A stretch of DNA of 52,240 nucleotides from Actinomycetota bacterium (GTDB taxonomy: Bacteria > Actinomycetota > Nitriliruptoria > Nitriliruptorales > Nitriliruptoraceae). The first letter of the stretch is position 1. Each line of letters opens with the position of its first letter. The stretch is from positions 1 to 52,240 of the forward strand of contig JAFMLG010000005.1 of NCBI GenBank assembly GCA_017852335.1, written 5' to 3'. The notes beneath the pieces were generated by a model, which was given only the letters and a program-made list of their open reading frames with translations, did not search any database and was not told the origin of the DNA. The position numbers and the translations under genes were made by a program. Of this stretch, positions 19,582-29,386 are shown in pieces.

Positions 19582-21477
19582 ATGAGCCACTACCGCAGCA
19601 ACCTCCGCGACGTCGACTTCAACCTCTTCGAGGTCCTCGGCGCCGACGCCTACTACGGCACCGGCCCGTTCGCGTCGGTCGACGTGGACCAGGCCCGGAT
19701 GCTGATGGGCGAGTTCGAGCGGTTCTGCCGTGAGTCCGCCTGGGCCGAGTCGTTCGTGCCGGCCGATCGCGAGGAGCTGCACCTCTCCCCCGAGGGGGAC
19801 GTCACCCTCCCGCCCGCGCTCGAGGAGGGGCTGCGCGCGTACTACGAGGCCGGGTGGCACCTGCTGCCGCTGCCCGAGTCGCTCGGCGGGTACGGCGCGG
19901 CGCCGTCGCTGCGGTGGGTCGCGTCGGAGCTCGCGGCCGGTGGGAACGCCACGGCGTCGCTCTGGCCGATCGGGCCGCTGATGGCCGGCATCATCGACGC
20001 CGTCGGGACGAAGGGGCAGCGGGAGCGGTTCGCGCTGCCGATGGTCGAGCATCCCTGGGGCGGGACCATGGTGCTGACCGAGCCGGACGCCGGTTCCGAC
20101 GTCGGCGCCGGGACGACCCGGGCGGTCAGGGTCGCGGACAACGGCGCCGAGGACCTCGGCAGCGTCTACCACCTCACCGGCATCAAGCGCTTCATCACCT
20201 CGGCCGACGCGACGCCGCTGCACGCCAACACCGTGCACCTCGCGCTGGCCCGTCCCGAGGGCGCGGGACCCGGCACGAAGGGGCTGTCGCTGTTCATCGT
20301 GCCGAAGTACCTCGTCGAGGCCGACGGCTCGCTGGGGGCGCGCAACGGCGTCCGCGTCTCGAACCTCGAGCACAAGATGGGCATCCGCGGGTCGGCGACG
20401 TGCGAGCTCTCGCTCGGTCAGGACGGGACGCCCTGCGTCGGCTACCTCGTCGGCGACGTCCACGACGGCATCCGCCAGATGTTCATGGTGATCGAGTACG
20501 CCCGGATGATGGTCGGGACGAAGGCGATGTCGACCCTCTCCACCGGGTACCTCAACGCCCTCGAGTACGCGAAGCTCCGCCAGCAGGGCGCCGACCTGAC
20601 GCGGTCGGCCGACAAGACGGCCCCGCGGGTCCCGATCGTCCAGCACCCGGACGTCCGGCGGATGCTGATGGAGCAGAAGTCGCACGCCGAGGGGATGCGC
20701 GCCCTGGTGATGTACACCGGCTGGGTCCAGGACATGGCGGCGCTGGCCGGCGAGGGCAGCGAGGACCACGCGACCTGGCTGCGCCGCGAGGACCTGCTGC
20801 TGCCCCTCGTGAAGGGGTACTGCTCGGAGAAGGCGTACGAGCTGCTCGGCTCGATGACGCTGCAGACCTTCGGGGGCTCGGGCTACACGCAGGACTACCC
20901 GATCGAGCAGTACGTGCGGGACGCGAAGATCGACACCCTGTACGAGGGCACGACGGCGATCCAGGCCCTCGACCTCCTGTTCCGCAAGATCGTCCGCGAC
21001 CAGGGCGCGACGCTGACGTGGCTGTCCGACCAGGTCCGCGAGTTCGTGAAGGCCGGGGACGGCGACGACCCGCTCGAGGCCGAGCGGGCGCTGCTCGGGG
21101 AGGCGCTCGAGGAGGCGCAGCAGCACCTCGGGACGCTGCTGACGCACGCGATGGCCTCGATGCAGGAGGCGGAGCGCGAGCGCATCCACCTGGCGGGGCT
21201 CCACACGACCGCGTTCCTGTTCTCGCTGGCCGAGGTCGTCATCGCCTGGCTGCTGCTCCGGCAGGCCGAGGTCGCCGGGACCCGCCACGCCGCCCTCGAG
21301 GACGGGGCGGAGCCCGCGGCCGGCCGCGACCGCGCGGCCGAGCTCGCGTTCTACGCGGGGAAGGTCGCGACGGCGCGGTGGTTCGCCCGCAACGTGCTGC
21401 CGAAGGTCGCGACCCGACGGGGCGTGGCCGCGCAGGAGGACGGCGCGCTGATGGCGCTGGCCGTCGAGTCCCTCTAG
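19582..21477 (+). CDS. Acyl-CoA dehydrogenase (FadE5-like, long form)
   Basis: A 631-residue flavoenzyme that introduces the 2,3 double bond into acyl-CoA. The core contains TEPDAGSDVG (about residue 170), the expected substrate/FAD loop, and the catalytic-glutamate region DTLYEGTTAIQALDL (about residue 455). The extra N- and C-terminal segments match the 600-residue FadE5 class of broad-range dehydrogenases. ATG 19582 has GGAG upstream. A TetR gene is divergent and a methylacyl-CoA racemase gene converges on it, sharing a CTAG. This suggests breakdown of fatty or branched acyl-CoAs. Confidence 0.9.
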   Translation: MSHYRSNLRDVDFNLFEVLGADAYYGTGPFASVDVDQARMLMGEFERFCRESAWAESFVPADREELHLSPEGDVTLPPALEEGLRAYYEAGWHLLPLPESLGGYGAAPSLRWVASELAAGGNATASLWPIGPLMAGIIDAVGTKGQRERFALPMVEHPWGGTMVLTEPDAGSDVGAGTTRAVRVADNGAEDLGSVYHLTGIKRFITSADATPLHANTVHLALARPEGAGPGTKGLSLFIVPKYLVEADGSLGARNGVRVSNLEHKMGIRGSATCELSLGQDGTPCVGYLVGDVHDGIRQMFMVIEYARMMVGTKAMSTLSTGYLNALEYAKLRQQGADLTRSADKTAPRVPIVQHPDVRRMLMEQKSHAEGMRALVMYTGWVQDMAALAGEGSEDHATWLRREDLLLPLVKGYCSEKAYELLGSMTLQTFGGSGYTQDYPIEQYVRDAKIDTLYEGTTAIQALDLLFRKIVRDQGATLTWLSDQVREFVKAGDGDDPLEAERALLGEALEEAQQHLGTLLTHAMASMQEAERERIHLAGLHTTAFLFSLAEVVIAWLLLRQAEVAGTRHAALEDGAEPAAGRDRAAELAFYAGKVATARWFARNVLPKVATRRGVAAQEDGALMALAVESL

Positions 21478-22619
21478 GACGCCGCCCGGACCGCGCCGGC
21501 CGCGAGCAGCGCCGCGACGGCCGCCCCGTCGTACCCGGCCCCGGCCAGGACGTCGTGGGTCGCCGACCCCGGCACCGGCGGCGGCACGGGGACGGCGGGC
21601 GGGGCGCCGTCGAACCGCGGTGCCGGGGTCGGCACGGGCAGCGTCAGGCCCTCCAGCACGGTGAACGTGCCCCGGGCGCGGTGGTGGGGGTGCGCCGCCG
21701 CCTCGTCGAGGCCGAGGACCGGGGTGACGCAGGCGTCGGTCCCGGCGAAGACCTCGGTCCAGGCGTCCCGTGGTCGGGCCGCGAACGCCGCGGCCAGCGC
21801 GGCCCGCAGCTCGGGCCACCCCGCGCGGTCGTGCTGCGGCCGGGCCGACGCGTCGAGGCCGAGCCCCGCGAGCAGCGCCGCGTAGAACGGGGGCTCGATC
21901 GCGCCGACCGCCACGTACCGGCCGTCGGCGCAGGCGTAGGTCGCGTAGAACGGCGCCCCGCCGTCCAGCAGGTTCGTCCCCCGCTCCGCCGTCCAGGCCC
22001 CGAGCCCGGCCAGTCCGCGGACGAACGCGGTCAGCGAGGCGGCCCCGTCCACCATCGCCGCGTCGACGACGCGGCCCCGACCGGTCCGACCGCGCTCGAG
22101 GAGCGCGGCCAGCACGCCGAGCGCCAGGAACGTCCCGCCGCCGCCGAGGTCGGCGAGGTAGTTCACCGCCGGCGCCGGCGGCCCGTCGGCCGGCCCGAGC
22201 GTCGCCACCGCGCCGGCGAGCGCCGCGTAGTTCAGGTCGTGCCCGGCCCGCGGCGCGAGCGGACCCTCCTGGCCCCAGCCGGTCATCCGCGCGTACACCA
22301 GCCCGGGCCGTGACGGCAGGACGTCCTCGGGCCCGAGCCCGAGGCGCTCGGCGACACCCGGCCGGAACGCCTCGACCAGGACGTCCGCGTCGTCGAGCAG
22401 CCGCCGGACGACGGCGACGCCGTCGGGATGCTTCAGGTCGACCACGATCGAGCGCCGACCGCGCCGGACCCCGACGTGGGCGGCGACCTCCGCGCCGGCG
22501 TCCGGCCGGTCCACCACGACGACGTCCGCCCCGAGGTCGGCGAGGAGCATGACGCCGTACGGCGCGGCGCCGAGCCCGGCCAGCTCGACCACGCGGATCC
22601 CGGTCAGCGGTCCCGGCAC
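21474..22619 (-). CDS. Alpha-methylacyl-CoA racemase / CaiB-BaiF class III CoA-transferase family
   Basis: A 381-residue class III CoA-transferase fold protein. GHDLNYAALAG (about residue 125) supplies the catalytic His, and YLADLGGGGTFLALG (about residue 152) supplies the Asp used by methylacyl-CoA racemases, which interconvert R and S 2-methylacyl-CoA so that beta-oxidation can proceed. A true CoA-transferase would carry Asp in a different context, so racemase is favoured. The GTG at 22619 has GGGGAGG 6 bases upstream. It converges with the acyl-CoA dehydrogenase gene, a plausible functional partner. Confidence 0.83.
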   Translation of the reverse strand: MPGPLTGIRVVELAGLGAAPYGVMLLADLGADVVVVDRPDAGAEVAAHVGVRRGRRSIVVDLKHPDGVAVVRRLLDDADVLVEAFRPGVAERLGLGPEDVLPSRPGLVYARMTGWGQEGPLAPRAGHDLNYAALAGAVATLGPADGPPAPAVNYLADLGGGGTFLALGVLAALLERGRTGRGRVVDAAMVDGAASLTAFVRGLAGLGAWTAERGTNLLDGGAPFYATYACADGRYVAVGAIEPPFYAALLAGLGLDASARPQHDRAGWPELRAALAAAFAARPRDAWTEVFAGTDACVTPVLGLDEAAAHPHHRARGTFTVLEGLTLPVPTPAPRFDGAPPAVPVPPPVPGSATHDVLAGAGYDGAAVAALLAAGAVRAAS

Positions 22620-22663
22620 GGCGACCTCCCCGGCGGAGCGGACGGCGACGCGGACGGCGGGCG

Positions 22664-22669
22664 TACCGT
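22664..22669 (+). promoter_or_regulatory. -10 (TACCGT) for a predicted leaderless mRNA of the zincin gene
   Basis: TACCGT ends exactly 6 bases before the ATG at 22676, placing the transcription start on the start codon. No ribosome binding site is present. Confidence 0.5.
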
Positions 22670-22675
22670 CGCCGC

Positions 22676-23479
22676 ATGGACGCTACGCGGCCCCCGCTCC
22701 CCCGCCTCGCGGCCGCCGCCGCCGCGGTGACCCTCGCCGTCGCCGGCGTGGTCGTCGCCGCGATCACCGGCGGCGGCCCGGGCCCGGAGCCGGCGGCGGC
22801 CCCGGCCGGCGCGACCACGGTCGCGTCCGGGTCCGGCCCCGCCCGGGCGGTCGGCTGGGCCCCCTGGGACCGGGACGCGGCGGGTCGGCCGCTGCGATGG
22901 GACCCCTGCACGCCCGTCCGGTTCGTCCTGCGGGCCGACGGCGCGCCGCCCGGCGCGGAGGCGGACCTGGCCGAGGCGCTGCGCCGGCTCGCCGCCGCGA
23001 CCGGACACGACCTGCACCTCGTCGGCACGACCGACGAGGCCCCGGCCGCCGACCGTCCCCTCGTCGTCCGGACCGCGGAGGGGTGGCGATGGGCGCCCGT
23101 CCTCGTCGCCTGGGCGGCGCCCGGGGCCGGGGGGACGCCGCTGGGGCCGCACGACCGCGGGGTGGCCGTCCCCGTCGCGGTCCGGGACGGCGACCGCCAC
23201 GCGCTGGTCACGGGCCAGCTCGTCCTGAACGCGGCGCGGACCGACCTGCGGCCCGGCTTCGGGGACCGCGCCGACGCGTGGGGCGCCACGCTGCTGCACG
23301 AGCTCGGGCACCTGCTCGGTCTCGACCATGTGGACGACCCGGCGCAGCTGATGGCGGCCGCGCCCGGCGCCGGACCGGTCGCGCTGGGGTCCGGGGACCT
23401 CGCCGGACTCGCGGCGGTCGGGGCGGACGGGGGCTGCGTCGCGACGCCGTCGCCGACGGTCGGACGGGGGCTCGGCTGA
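22676..23479 (+). CDS. Membrane-anchored or secreted metalloprotease (metzincin-like zincin)
   Basis: A 267-residue protein with an N-terminal hydrophobic helix (about 11-30) that serves as a signal or anchor, then a Pro/Ala linker. The extended zinc motif is HELGHLLGLDH (H208, E209, H212, H218), followed by a Met-turn-like QLMAAAP (M226), as in matrixin-like metzincins. The preceding domain (WDPCTPVRFVL ...) matches small actinobacterial matrixin-type proteins. Substrate unknown. The mRNA is predicted to be leaderless. It is divergent from the racemase gene but shows no obvious functional link to it. Confidence 0.8.
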   Translation: MDATRPPLPRLAAAAAAVTLAVAGVVVAAITGGGPGPEPAAAPAGATTVASGSGPARAVGWAPWDRDAAGRPLRWDPCTPVRFVLRADGAPPGAEADLAEALRRLAAATGHDLHLVGTTDEAPAADRPLVVRTAEGWRWAPVLVAWAAPGAGGTPLGPHDRGVAVPVAVRDGDRHALVTGQLVLNAARTDLRPGFGDRADAWGATLLHELGHLLGLDHVDDPAQLMAAAPGAGPVALGSGDLAGLAAVGADGGCVATPSPTVGRGLG

Positions 23480-23496
23480 GCGTCGGACCGTGACGC
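23480..23496. terminator. Short hairpin between convergent zincin and SDR genes
   Basis: GCGTC (23480-23484) and GACGC (23492-23496) form a 5-bp stem with a 7-base loop in the 23-base convergent gap. It is weak and lacks a U-tract, but placement suits a shared terminator. Confidence 0.25.
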
Positions 23497-23502
23497 CGGC
23501 CG

Positions 23503-24264
23503 TCAGGCCGGGCTGCCGCCGCCCGCGCCCGACATGCCCCCGTCGACCGGGAGGACCGCGCCCGTGATCCAGGCCGCGGCGTCCGAGAGGAGGAACGTCA
23601 CCGCCCGGGCCACGTCCTCCGGTTCGCCGAGTCGTCCCAGCGGATGCGCCCTCGCCGCACGCGCGGGGTCGTCGACCCAGAGCGCCTCGGCCAGCCGGGT
23701 CCGCACGATGGCCGCCGCGACGGCGTTCACCCGGACGCCCGGCGCGAGCTCGTGGGCGAGCTGGCGCACGAGGTGGTGGAGCGCCGCCTTCGAGACGTTG
23801 TACGCGCCGAGGACCGGTCCGGGCATCAGCCCCCCGACCGAGCCGGTCGCGACGATGCTGCCGCCGTGCGCCGCCATCCAGCCGTCCCAGGCGGCCCGGG
23901 CCCAGACCAGCGGGGCGCGCTGGTTGAGGTCCCACGTCGCGTCGACCGCCGCGAGGTCGACCTCCATCAGCGGCCCGGCCGACGGGTTCGTCCCGGCGTT
24001 CAGCACCGCGAGGTCGCACCGGCCGAACCGGTCGACGGCGGTCGCGACGGCCTCGCGGGCGTGGGCCTCGTCCCGGGCGTTCCCGACCACGGGGACGACG
24101 CGCTCGCCCAGCTCCTCGGCCAGCGCGGCCAGCGTCCCCTCGCGGCGGCCGCAGATCACGACCCCCGCGGCGCCGCCGGCCAGCAGCTCGCGGACGACGG
24201 CCTCGCCGATGCCCCGACTGGCCCCGGTCACGACCCCCGCGCGGCCGTCGAGGCGGACGTCCAT
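23503..24264 (-). CDS. Short-chain dehydrogenase/reductase
   Basis: A 253-residue classical SDR. The cofactor motif TGASRGIG is at 13-20 and NAG lies near residue 91. The active-site Ser (GSVGG) and Y-x3-K (YNVSK) are intact, and the C-terminal DGGMSG matches FabG-like family members. The cofactor is NAD or NADP; an Arg after the first strand suggests NADP. Substrate unknown. The ATG at 24264 shares one base with the stop of the pterin dehydratase gene (TGATG), so the two are coupled. Confidence 0.88.
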   Translation of the reverse strand: MDVRLDGRAGVVTGASRGIGEAVVRELLAGGAAGVVICGRREGTLAALAEELGERVVPVVGNARDEAHAREAVATAVDRFGRCDLAVLNAGTNPSAGPLMEVDLAAVDATWDLNQRAPLVWARAAWDGWMAAHGGSIVATGSVGGLMPGPVLGAYNVSKAALHHLVRQLAHELAPGVRVNAVAAAIVRTRLAEALWVDDPARAARAHPLGRLGEPEDVARAVTFLLSDAAAWITGAVLPVDGGMSGAGGGSPA

Positions 24265-24551
24265 CAGGCCTCCGCGACGACGCCGTCGATGGCGGCCGCG
24301 AGCGCGACGTCCTTCGCGGTGATCCCACCCTCGTCGTGGGTCGTGAGGCGGATCCCGACGTTCCAGTAGACGTTGGTCAGCTCGGGATGGTGGTCCGCCG
24401 CCTCGGCGAGGTCGGCGACGCGGACGACGAACCGGATCGCGGCCATGAAGGACGGGAACCGCAGGTCGCGGACGAGGGCGTCGCCGTCCCGCCGCCAGCC
24501 GTCGAGGTCGGCGAGGGCCGCCGTGACCGCGTCGTCGTCGAGGATCGCCAT
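24264..24551 (-). CDS. phhB: Pterin-4a-carbinolamine dehydratase
   Basis: A 95-residue protein of the usual family length. The signature is intact: H54-H55-P-E (ADHHPELTNVYWNVGIRL) and a TH-x5-T-x2-D segment (H72, T78, D81). These enzymes dehydrate 4a-hydroxytetrahydropterins; bacterial members can serve phenylalanine hydroxylase or other roles, and no hydroxylase is nearby. The ATG at 24551 has no clear ribosome binding site. A TACCCA seven bases upstream hints at a leaderless start but is off-consensus. Confidence 0.9.
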   Translation of the reverse strand: MAILDDDAVTAALADLDGWRRDGDALVRDLRFPSFMAAIRFVVRVADLAEAADHHPELTNVYWNVGIRLTTHDEGGITAKDVALAAAIDGVVAEA

Positions 24552-24604
24552 ACCCGCGTGGGTACCAGCGGGACGACGGCCGCGCCACCCGGGGCCGCGG
24601 CCCC

Positions 24605-24610
24605 TACCGT
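24605..24610 (+). promoter_or_regulatory. Candidate -10 (TACCGT) of the Lon-N/SRAP unit
   Basis: TACCGT lies 26 bases before the GTG at 24637, in the divergent gap with the pterin dehydratase gene. GGAG follows it upstream of the start. Confidence 0.4.
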
Positions 24611-24636
24611 CGCGCGTCCCCGACCGGAGCGAGCGC

Positions 24637-25272
24637 GTGCGCGGCCTGCCGATGTTCCCGCTCGGCACCGTCCTGCTCCCCCACATGGTGCTGCCGCTCC
24701 ACGTCTTCGAGCCGCGGTACCGCCAGCTGTTCCGCGAGCTGATGGACGGTCCGCCGGACGACCGCGTGTTCGGCGTCGTCCGTGTCACGGCGGGCGACGA
24801 GGTCGGCGGCGGCGAGGACCGCGCCGACGTCGGGACGGTGGCCCGCGTGCTGCAGGCCGAGGAGCTCCCCGACGGCCGGTGGCTGGCGGTGACGGTCGGC
24901 ACGCGCCGGCTCCGCGTCGCGTCCTGGTGGCCCGACGACCCCTACCCCCAGGCCGGCGTCGAGGTCCTCGCCGACGACGGACCGGACGGGACCGACCTGG
25001 CGCAGCGGGACCTCCTCGTCCCGCGCGTCCGCCGCCTGCTGGCGCTCCGCTCCGAGCTCGGGGACACGACCGTCCCCTCGACCTTCGAGCTCTCGGCGGA
25101 CCCGGCCACGTCGTGCTGGCAGCTGCTGGTCCTGACCCCCCTGCCGGAGGCCGCGGCCGAGCGGCTCCTCGGGCTGGACCGCTGGGCGGAGCGGCTCGAC
25201 GCGTTCGGGGCGGAGCTGGCCGCGCTCGAGGCCGCGGGTGCGGACGAGCTGCGCGGCGGCGGTCGGGACTGA
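24637..25272 (+). CDS. Lon N-terminal (substrate-binding) domain protein
   Basis: A 211-residue stand-alone LON N-domain (PUA-like) protein without ATPase or protease parts. The start FPLGTVLLPHMVLPLHVFE (about 7-25) and the following YRQLF are the family signature. A helical C-terminal half follows. Such proteins occur widely in actinobacteria, and their function is not settled. The GTG at 24637 has GGAG 6-7 bases upstream. It is followed after 3 bases by the SRAP gene, so both probably share a transcript. Confidence 0.85.
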   Translation: MRGLPMFPLGTVLLPHMVLPLHVFEPRYRQLFRELMDGPPDDRVFGVVRVTAGDEVGGGEDRADVGTVARVLQAEELPDGRWLAVTVGTRRLRVASWWPDDPYPQAGVEVLADDGPDGTDLAQRDLLVPRVRRLLALRSELGDTTVPSTFELSADPATSCWQLLVLTPLPEAAAERLLGLDRWAERLDAFGAELAALEAAGADELRGGGRD

Positions 25273-25275
25273 CGG

Positions 25276-25953
25276 ATGTGCGGCCGGTTCGTGCAGGTCT
25301 CCTCCCCCGCACGGCTGGCGCTGGCGCTCGGCGCCGTGGACGTCAGCGGCGACGCGCTCCGGCCGCGGCACAACGTCGCGCCGTCGACCGAGGTCGCGGC
25401 CGTCCTCGAGTCCGACGGTCGGCGGCTCGGCGCCCTGCGATGGGGGTTCGTCCCGTCCTGGTCCCGTGACCCGGCCGACGGACCCCGTCCGATCAACGCC
25501 CGCGCGGAGGGGGCGGCGACCTCCCGCCTGTTCGGCCCCTCGGTGCGCGGACGGCGGTGCGTCGTCCCGGTCGACGGCTGGTACGAGTGGACCGAGGAGG
25601 ACGGCGCGCGCCAGCCGTACCTGCTCCGCGACCCGGACGGCGAGCCGGCGGCGCTGGCCGCGCTGTGGTCGACGTGGCGGGACCCGGCCGGGACGGTGCC
25701 ACCGCTGGCGACCGTCGCGCTCGTGACGACCGAGGCCCGGGGGGCGGCCGCGACGGTGCACCACCGGATGCCGCTGGTCCTGGCCGGGGCGGACCTCGAC
25801 GCCTGGCTCGACCCGGCCACGCCGGACCCCGCGGCGCTGCTGGCCCGCACGGCGGCGACGGCCGCGCCGACGCTCGAGGTGCGGCGGGTCTCGCGCCGCG
25901 TCAACGACGTGCGCAACGACGACCCGTCGCTGCTCGAGGCCGTCCCCGGGTGA
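25276..25953 (+). CDS. SRAP domain protein (abasic-site crosslinker, YedK/HMCES family)
   Basis: A 225-residue SRAP protein. The catalytic C2 is exposed after Met removal and would form a thiazolidine with abasic sites in single-stranded DNA. N74 (NARAE), E104 (GWYEW) and the HHRMP histidines (162-163) complete the conserved active site. It protects abasic sites in single-stranded DNA at replication forks. It lies 3 bases after a Lon-N protein gene and ends just before rnpB on the other strand. All key residues are present. Confidence 0.95.
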   Translation: MCGRFVQVSSPARLALALGAVDVSGDALRPRHNVAPSTEVAAVLESDGRRLGALRWGFVPSWSRDPADGPRPINARAEGAATSRLFGPSVRGRRCVVPVDGWYEWTEEDGARQPYLLRDPDGEPAALAALWSTWRDPAGTVPPLATVALVTTEARGAAATVHHRMPLVLAGADLDAWLDPATPDPAALLARTAATAAPTLEVRRVSRRVNDVRNDDPSLLEAVPG

Positions 25954-25979
25954 GCGCGCGGGGTCGCGCGGGGTGAGGT

Positions 25980-26370
<391 letters not shown>

Positions 26371-26376
26371 CGGGCG

Positions 26377-26382
26377 AGGGTA
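26377..26382 (-). promoter_or_regulatory. -10 (TACCCT) of rnpB
   Basis: Minus-strand TACCCT ends 6 bases before the first base of the P1 helix. This places transcription start at 26370, the structural 5' end, and gives an independent check on the -10 motif proposed for this genome. Confidence 0.55.
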
Positions 26383-26437
26383 CGCGTCCGCGCCGCGTCC
26401 ACGCTGGCCGATCCGGGCGCGGCCCTGCGGGCTGGCG

Positions 26438-26443
26438 TAGCCT
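26438..26443 (+). promoter_or_regulatory. Candidate -10 (TAGCCT) of otsA-otsB
   Basis: TAGCCT lies 36 bases before the otsA GTG, in the divergent gap with rnpB. The leader that follows contains GGGCCCCGGGCCCGGG, which could fold. Confidence 0.4.
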
Positions 26444-26479
26444 CGCCGCGTCGGGCCCCGGGCCCGGGATCGGCCGCGC

Positions 26480-27874
26480 GTGGACGCCCCGCTCCTCATC
26501 GTCGCGAACCGCCTCCCGCTGGTCCGCGACGCCGCCGGCTGGCGCCCCGCCTCGGGCGGCCTCGTCACCGCGCTGACCCCCGTCGTCGCCCGCGTCGGCG
26601 GGACCTGGGTCGGATGGGACGAGGACGCGGCCGGCGTCCCGGACCGCGTCGAGGGCCTCGACTGCGACCTCCGTGCGGTCGCGCTCGAACCGGGGCTGGT
26701 CGACGGCTTCTACCACGGGTTCACGAACCGGACCCTCTGGCCGCTGTTCCACGACCTGGTCGTGCAGCCGGTCATCGACCGCGCGTGGTGGCGGTCGTAC
26801 GAGACGGTGACCCGGCGCTTCGCCGACGCCGTCGCGGCCGCGGTCGAGGCGTCCCCGGTCCCGCCGACCGTCTGGATCCAGGACTACCACCTGCTGCTGC
26901 TGCCGCGGCTGCTCCGGGAGCGGTTCCCGAACCTCCGCATCGGCGTCTTCCTCCACACGCCGTTCCCCGCCCCCGAGCTGTTCGCCCGCCTGCCCTGGCG
27001 TGACGCGCTGCTGGGCGGGATGCTGGCGGCCGACGCGGTCGGGTTCCACACCGCGCCGTACCGCGACAACTTCCTCCGGACGGTGAACCGCGTCTTCCCC
27101 GACGCCACGGTCATGGCCGACGAGGTCCACGCCCCCGACGGCCACCGCACCCGGGCGACGGTCCATCCGATCTCGATCGACACCGCGGCGTTCGCGGCGC
27201 TGGCCACCGAGCCGGCGACCGACGCCGCGGTCGCCGAGCTGCGCGCGCACTTCGGCGACCGCCGCGTGCTGCTCGGCGTGGACCGGCTCGACTACACGAA
27301 GGGCATCCGGCACCGGCTCCAGGCGATCGAGCTGCTGCTCGAGCGCCGCCCCGACCTGCGCGGGCGGTTCGTCTTCGTCCAGGTCGCCGTCCCGAGCCGC
27401 GACGACGTCGAGGAGTACCGGCGCCTGCGGACCCAGGTCGAGACCGAGGTCGGCCGCATCAACGGTCGGTTCACCGAACCGGGCCGGGACGTCCCCGTGC
27501 ACTACCTCCACCGGAACGTCGACCGCACGACGCTGGCCGCGCACTACCGCCTGGCCGACGTGATGTGCGTGACGCCGCTGAAGGACGGCATGAACCTGGT
27601 CGCGAAGGAGTTCGTGACCGTCCAGGACGCGACCGACGGCGACGGCGTGCTGCTGCTCAGCGAGTTCTGCGGGACCGCCCAGGAGTTCGGCCACGACGCG
27701 GTGCGGTGCAACCCTTTCGACGTCGAGGGCCTGGCGGCCCGCATGGAGGGTGCGCTGGAGCTGGCGCCGGAGGACCGGCGGGGCCGGATCGCGCGCATGG
27801 CCGCCACCGTCCGGGACCACGACGTCTTCCGCTGGGTCGACGAGGAGCTGGCCGCCATCGGCGGCGACGCGTGA
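26480..27874 (+). CDS. otsA: Trehalose-6-phosphate synthase
   Basis: A 464-residue GT20 enzyme that joins UDP- or GDP/ADP-glucose to glucose-6-phosphate. Recognisable motifs: NRLP near the N-terminus, [13 protein letters not shown] (about 79-91), [11 protein letters not shown] (about 132-142), [11 protein letters not shown] (about 265-275) and NLVAKEFV (about 372-379). The length matches OtsA without the extra domains of larger fusions. It starts at GTG 26480. Its stop overlaps the otsB GTG by 4 bases, so synthase and phosphatase are coupled. Trehalose serves as osmolyte and, in related bacteria, as a lipid headgroup. Confidence 0.95.
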   Translation: MDAPLLIVANRLPLVRDAAGWRPASGGLVTALTPVVARVGGTWVGWDEDAAGVPDRVEGLDCDLRAVALEPGLVDGFYHGFTNRTLWPLFHDLVVQPVIDRAWWRSYETVTRRFADAVAAAVEASPVPPTVWIQDYHLLLLPRLLRERFPNLRIGVFLHTPFPAPELFARLPWRDALLGGMLAADAVGFHTAPYRDNFLRTVNRVFPDATVMADEVHAPDGHRTRATVHPISIDTAAFAALATEPATDAAVAELRAHFGDRRVLLGVDRLDYTKGIRHRLQAIELLLERRPDLRGRFVFVQVAVPSRDDVEEYRRLRTQVETEVGRINGRFTEPGRDVPVHYLHRNVDRTTLAAHYRLADVMCVTPLKDGMNLVAKEFVTVQDATDGDGVLLLSEFCGTAQEFGHDAVRCNPFDVEGLAARMEGALELAPEDRRGRIARMAATVRDHDVFRWVDEELAAIGGDA

Positions 27875-28671
27875 GCGACGCCGCGGTCGCCGACCCCGCC
27901 GACCCCACCGACCTCGCGGCACGGATCCTCGCGGCCGGCGCCCGCCCCCCGCTCGTCGTCCTCGACCACGACGGGACCCTCTCCCCCATCGCGCCGACGC
28001 CGGACGCGGCGACGCTGCCCGCGGCCGCACGGACGGCCGTCGCCGCGCTCGCGGCCCGCACGGAGGTCGTCGTGCTCTCCGGTCGGGGCCTCGACGACCT
28101 CGTCGACCGGCTCGGCGACCTCGGCGTCGCGATCGTCGCGGAGCACGGACTCCGCCTGCGCCACCCCGACGGCACGATCGAGGCCCTCGCGACCCCGCCG
28201 GACGCCACGGTCCTCGCCCGGCTCCGGACCGACCTGGGGTCGCTGCTGGGCCACCGTCCCGGCTGGCTCGTCGAGGACAAGGGCGTCGGGCTCGCCGTCC
28301 ACCACCGCCTCGTCCCGGCGGACGACGTCGCGGCGGTGCTGCCGCTGGTCCGCGACCTCCTCTCCGCCGCGGCCCGGACGGGCGGCGGCACCGTCCAGGA
28401 CGGGCACGCCGTCGTCGAGCTCCGGGCCGCCGGGGCCGGGAAGGGGGCGGCCCTCCGGCACCTCGCGGCCGCCGCGCCGGGCCGGACGCCCGTGATGGTC
28501 GGGGACGACCGCACCGACGAGCCGGCGCTGGCCGCCGCCGAGGAGCTCGGCGGTGTCGGTGTCCTCGTCGCCACCGCCCCACGGCCGACGGCGGCCTCCG
28601 TGCGGCTCCCCGACCCGGACGCCGTCGCCGCCCTGCTGGCGGCGCTGGCCGACCGCCTCAGTCGGGGATGA
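27871..28671 (+). CDS. otsB: Trehalose-6-phosphate phosphatase
   Basis: A 266-residue HAD-superfamily phosphatase that releases trehalose. Motif I is DHDGTLSPI with nucleophile D32 and acid D34. SGRG follows as motif II. Motif IV is [10 protein letters not shown] late in the protein. The GTG start overlaps the otsA stop (GTGA). The 3' end overlaps the 3' end of the opposing zinc-ribbon gene by 14 bases. Confidence 0.94.
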   Translation: MSDAAVADPADPTDLAARILAAGARPPLVVLDHDGTLSPIAPTPDAATLPAAARTAVAALAARTEVVVLSGRGLDDLVDRLGDLGVAIVAEHGLRLRHPDGTIEALATPPDATVLARLRTDLGSLLGHRPGWLVEDKGVGLAVHHRLVPADDVAAVLPLVRDLLSAAARTGGGTVQDGHAVVELRAAGAGKGAALRHLAAAAPGRTPVMVGDDRTDEPALAAAEELGGVGVLVATAPRPTAASVRLPDPDAVAALLAALADRLSRG

Positions 28672-29386
28672 CGAGCAGCCGGCGGCAGTTCGGGCAGGTG
28701 GCGAGCGGCGGACCCGTCAGCAGCGCGTTGAGGTCCGAGCGGGGGAAGGTGATCCGGCAGGCCGTGCAGGCCTCGTCGCGGAGCACCCCGACGCCCGTCC
28801 CCTGCCCTCGGGCGGCCGCCTCCTCGTAGCGCGCGCGGAGCGGTTCCGGCAGCCGGGCCAGCACCGGCGCCCGCGCCGCGACGGCCGCCGCGATCCGGTC
28901 GGTCAGCTCGCCGGCGGCGGCGTCCCGCGCGGCGCGGGCCGCGGTCAGCTGCTCGGCCAGCGCGGCCCGGTCCGCGGCCAGCCCGGCCGCCTCGGTCTCG
29001 GCCGCCTCGACGGCCTCCATCACCTCGAGCAGCTGGTCCTCGTGCTCGCTCCGCCGCCGCTCGGTCGCCGCGACCTCGGCCTCCGCGGCCTGGATCTCGC
29101 GCATCTGCGTCAGGGAGCCGTCGAACAGCCGCGCGCGCTCCTCGTCGCGGCGCCGCGTCAGCGCATCGATCTCGCCCTCGACCTGGCGCTGGTCGCGCAG
29201 CGCCGCGTCGCGCCGGGCGGCGACGTCGTCCTCCGCCGCGACCAGGCGGGCGTCGCGGGTCTCGAGGTCCTCGACGACGCGCTGCTCCGGGAGCCCGTCG
29301 CGGCGGTGCTCCAGCCGACGCACCTCGTCGTCCGCGGCCTGCAGCTCCTGCAGGGCGGCCAGGTCGTCGGCGGTCGCGTCGCTCAC
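28658..29386 (-). CDS. Coiled-coil protein with C4 zinc ribbon (CT398/YbgI-neighbour family)
   Basis: A 242-residue protein. Residues 5-165 are a long heptad-rich coiled coil (many Glu, Arg, Ala, Leu). The C-terminus holds a zinc ribbon with CTAC and CPNC pairs. This family is often encoded next to Nif3 in bacteria, as here, and its role is not known; a nucleic-acid or scaffold role has been proposed. The GTG start overlaps the Nif3-like stop by 4 bases (GTGA), so the two are co-translated. Confidence 0.85.
   Translation of the reverse strand: MSDATADDLAALQELQAADDEVRRLEHRRDGLPEQRVVEDLETRDARLVAAEDDVAARRDAALRDQRQVEGEIDALTRRRDEERARLFDGSLTQMREIQAAEAEVAATERRRSEHEDQLLEVMEAVEAAETEAAGLAADRAALAEQLTAARAARDAAAGELTDRIAAAVAARAPVLARLPEPLRARYEEAAARGQGTGVGVLRDEACTACRITFPRSDLNALLTGPPLATCPNCRRLLVIPD

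Noticed and set aside
19546-23289. A 1,247-codon minus-strand open frame
   Set aside because: It is antisense to the acyl-CoA dehydrogenase and zincin genes and low in complexity; the racemase gene on the same strand uses a different frame.
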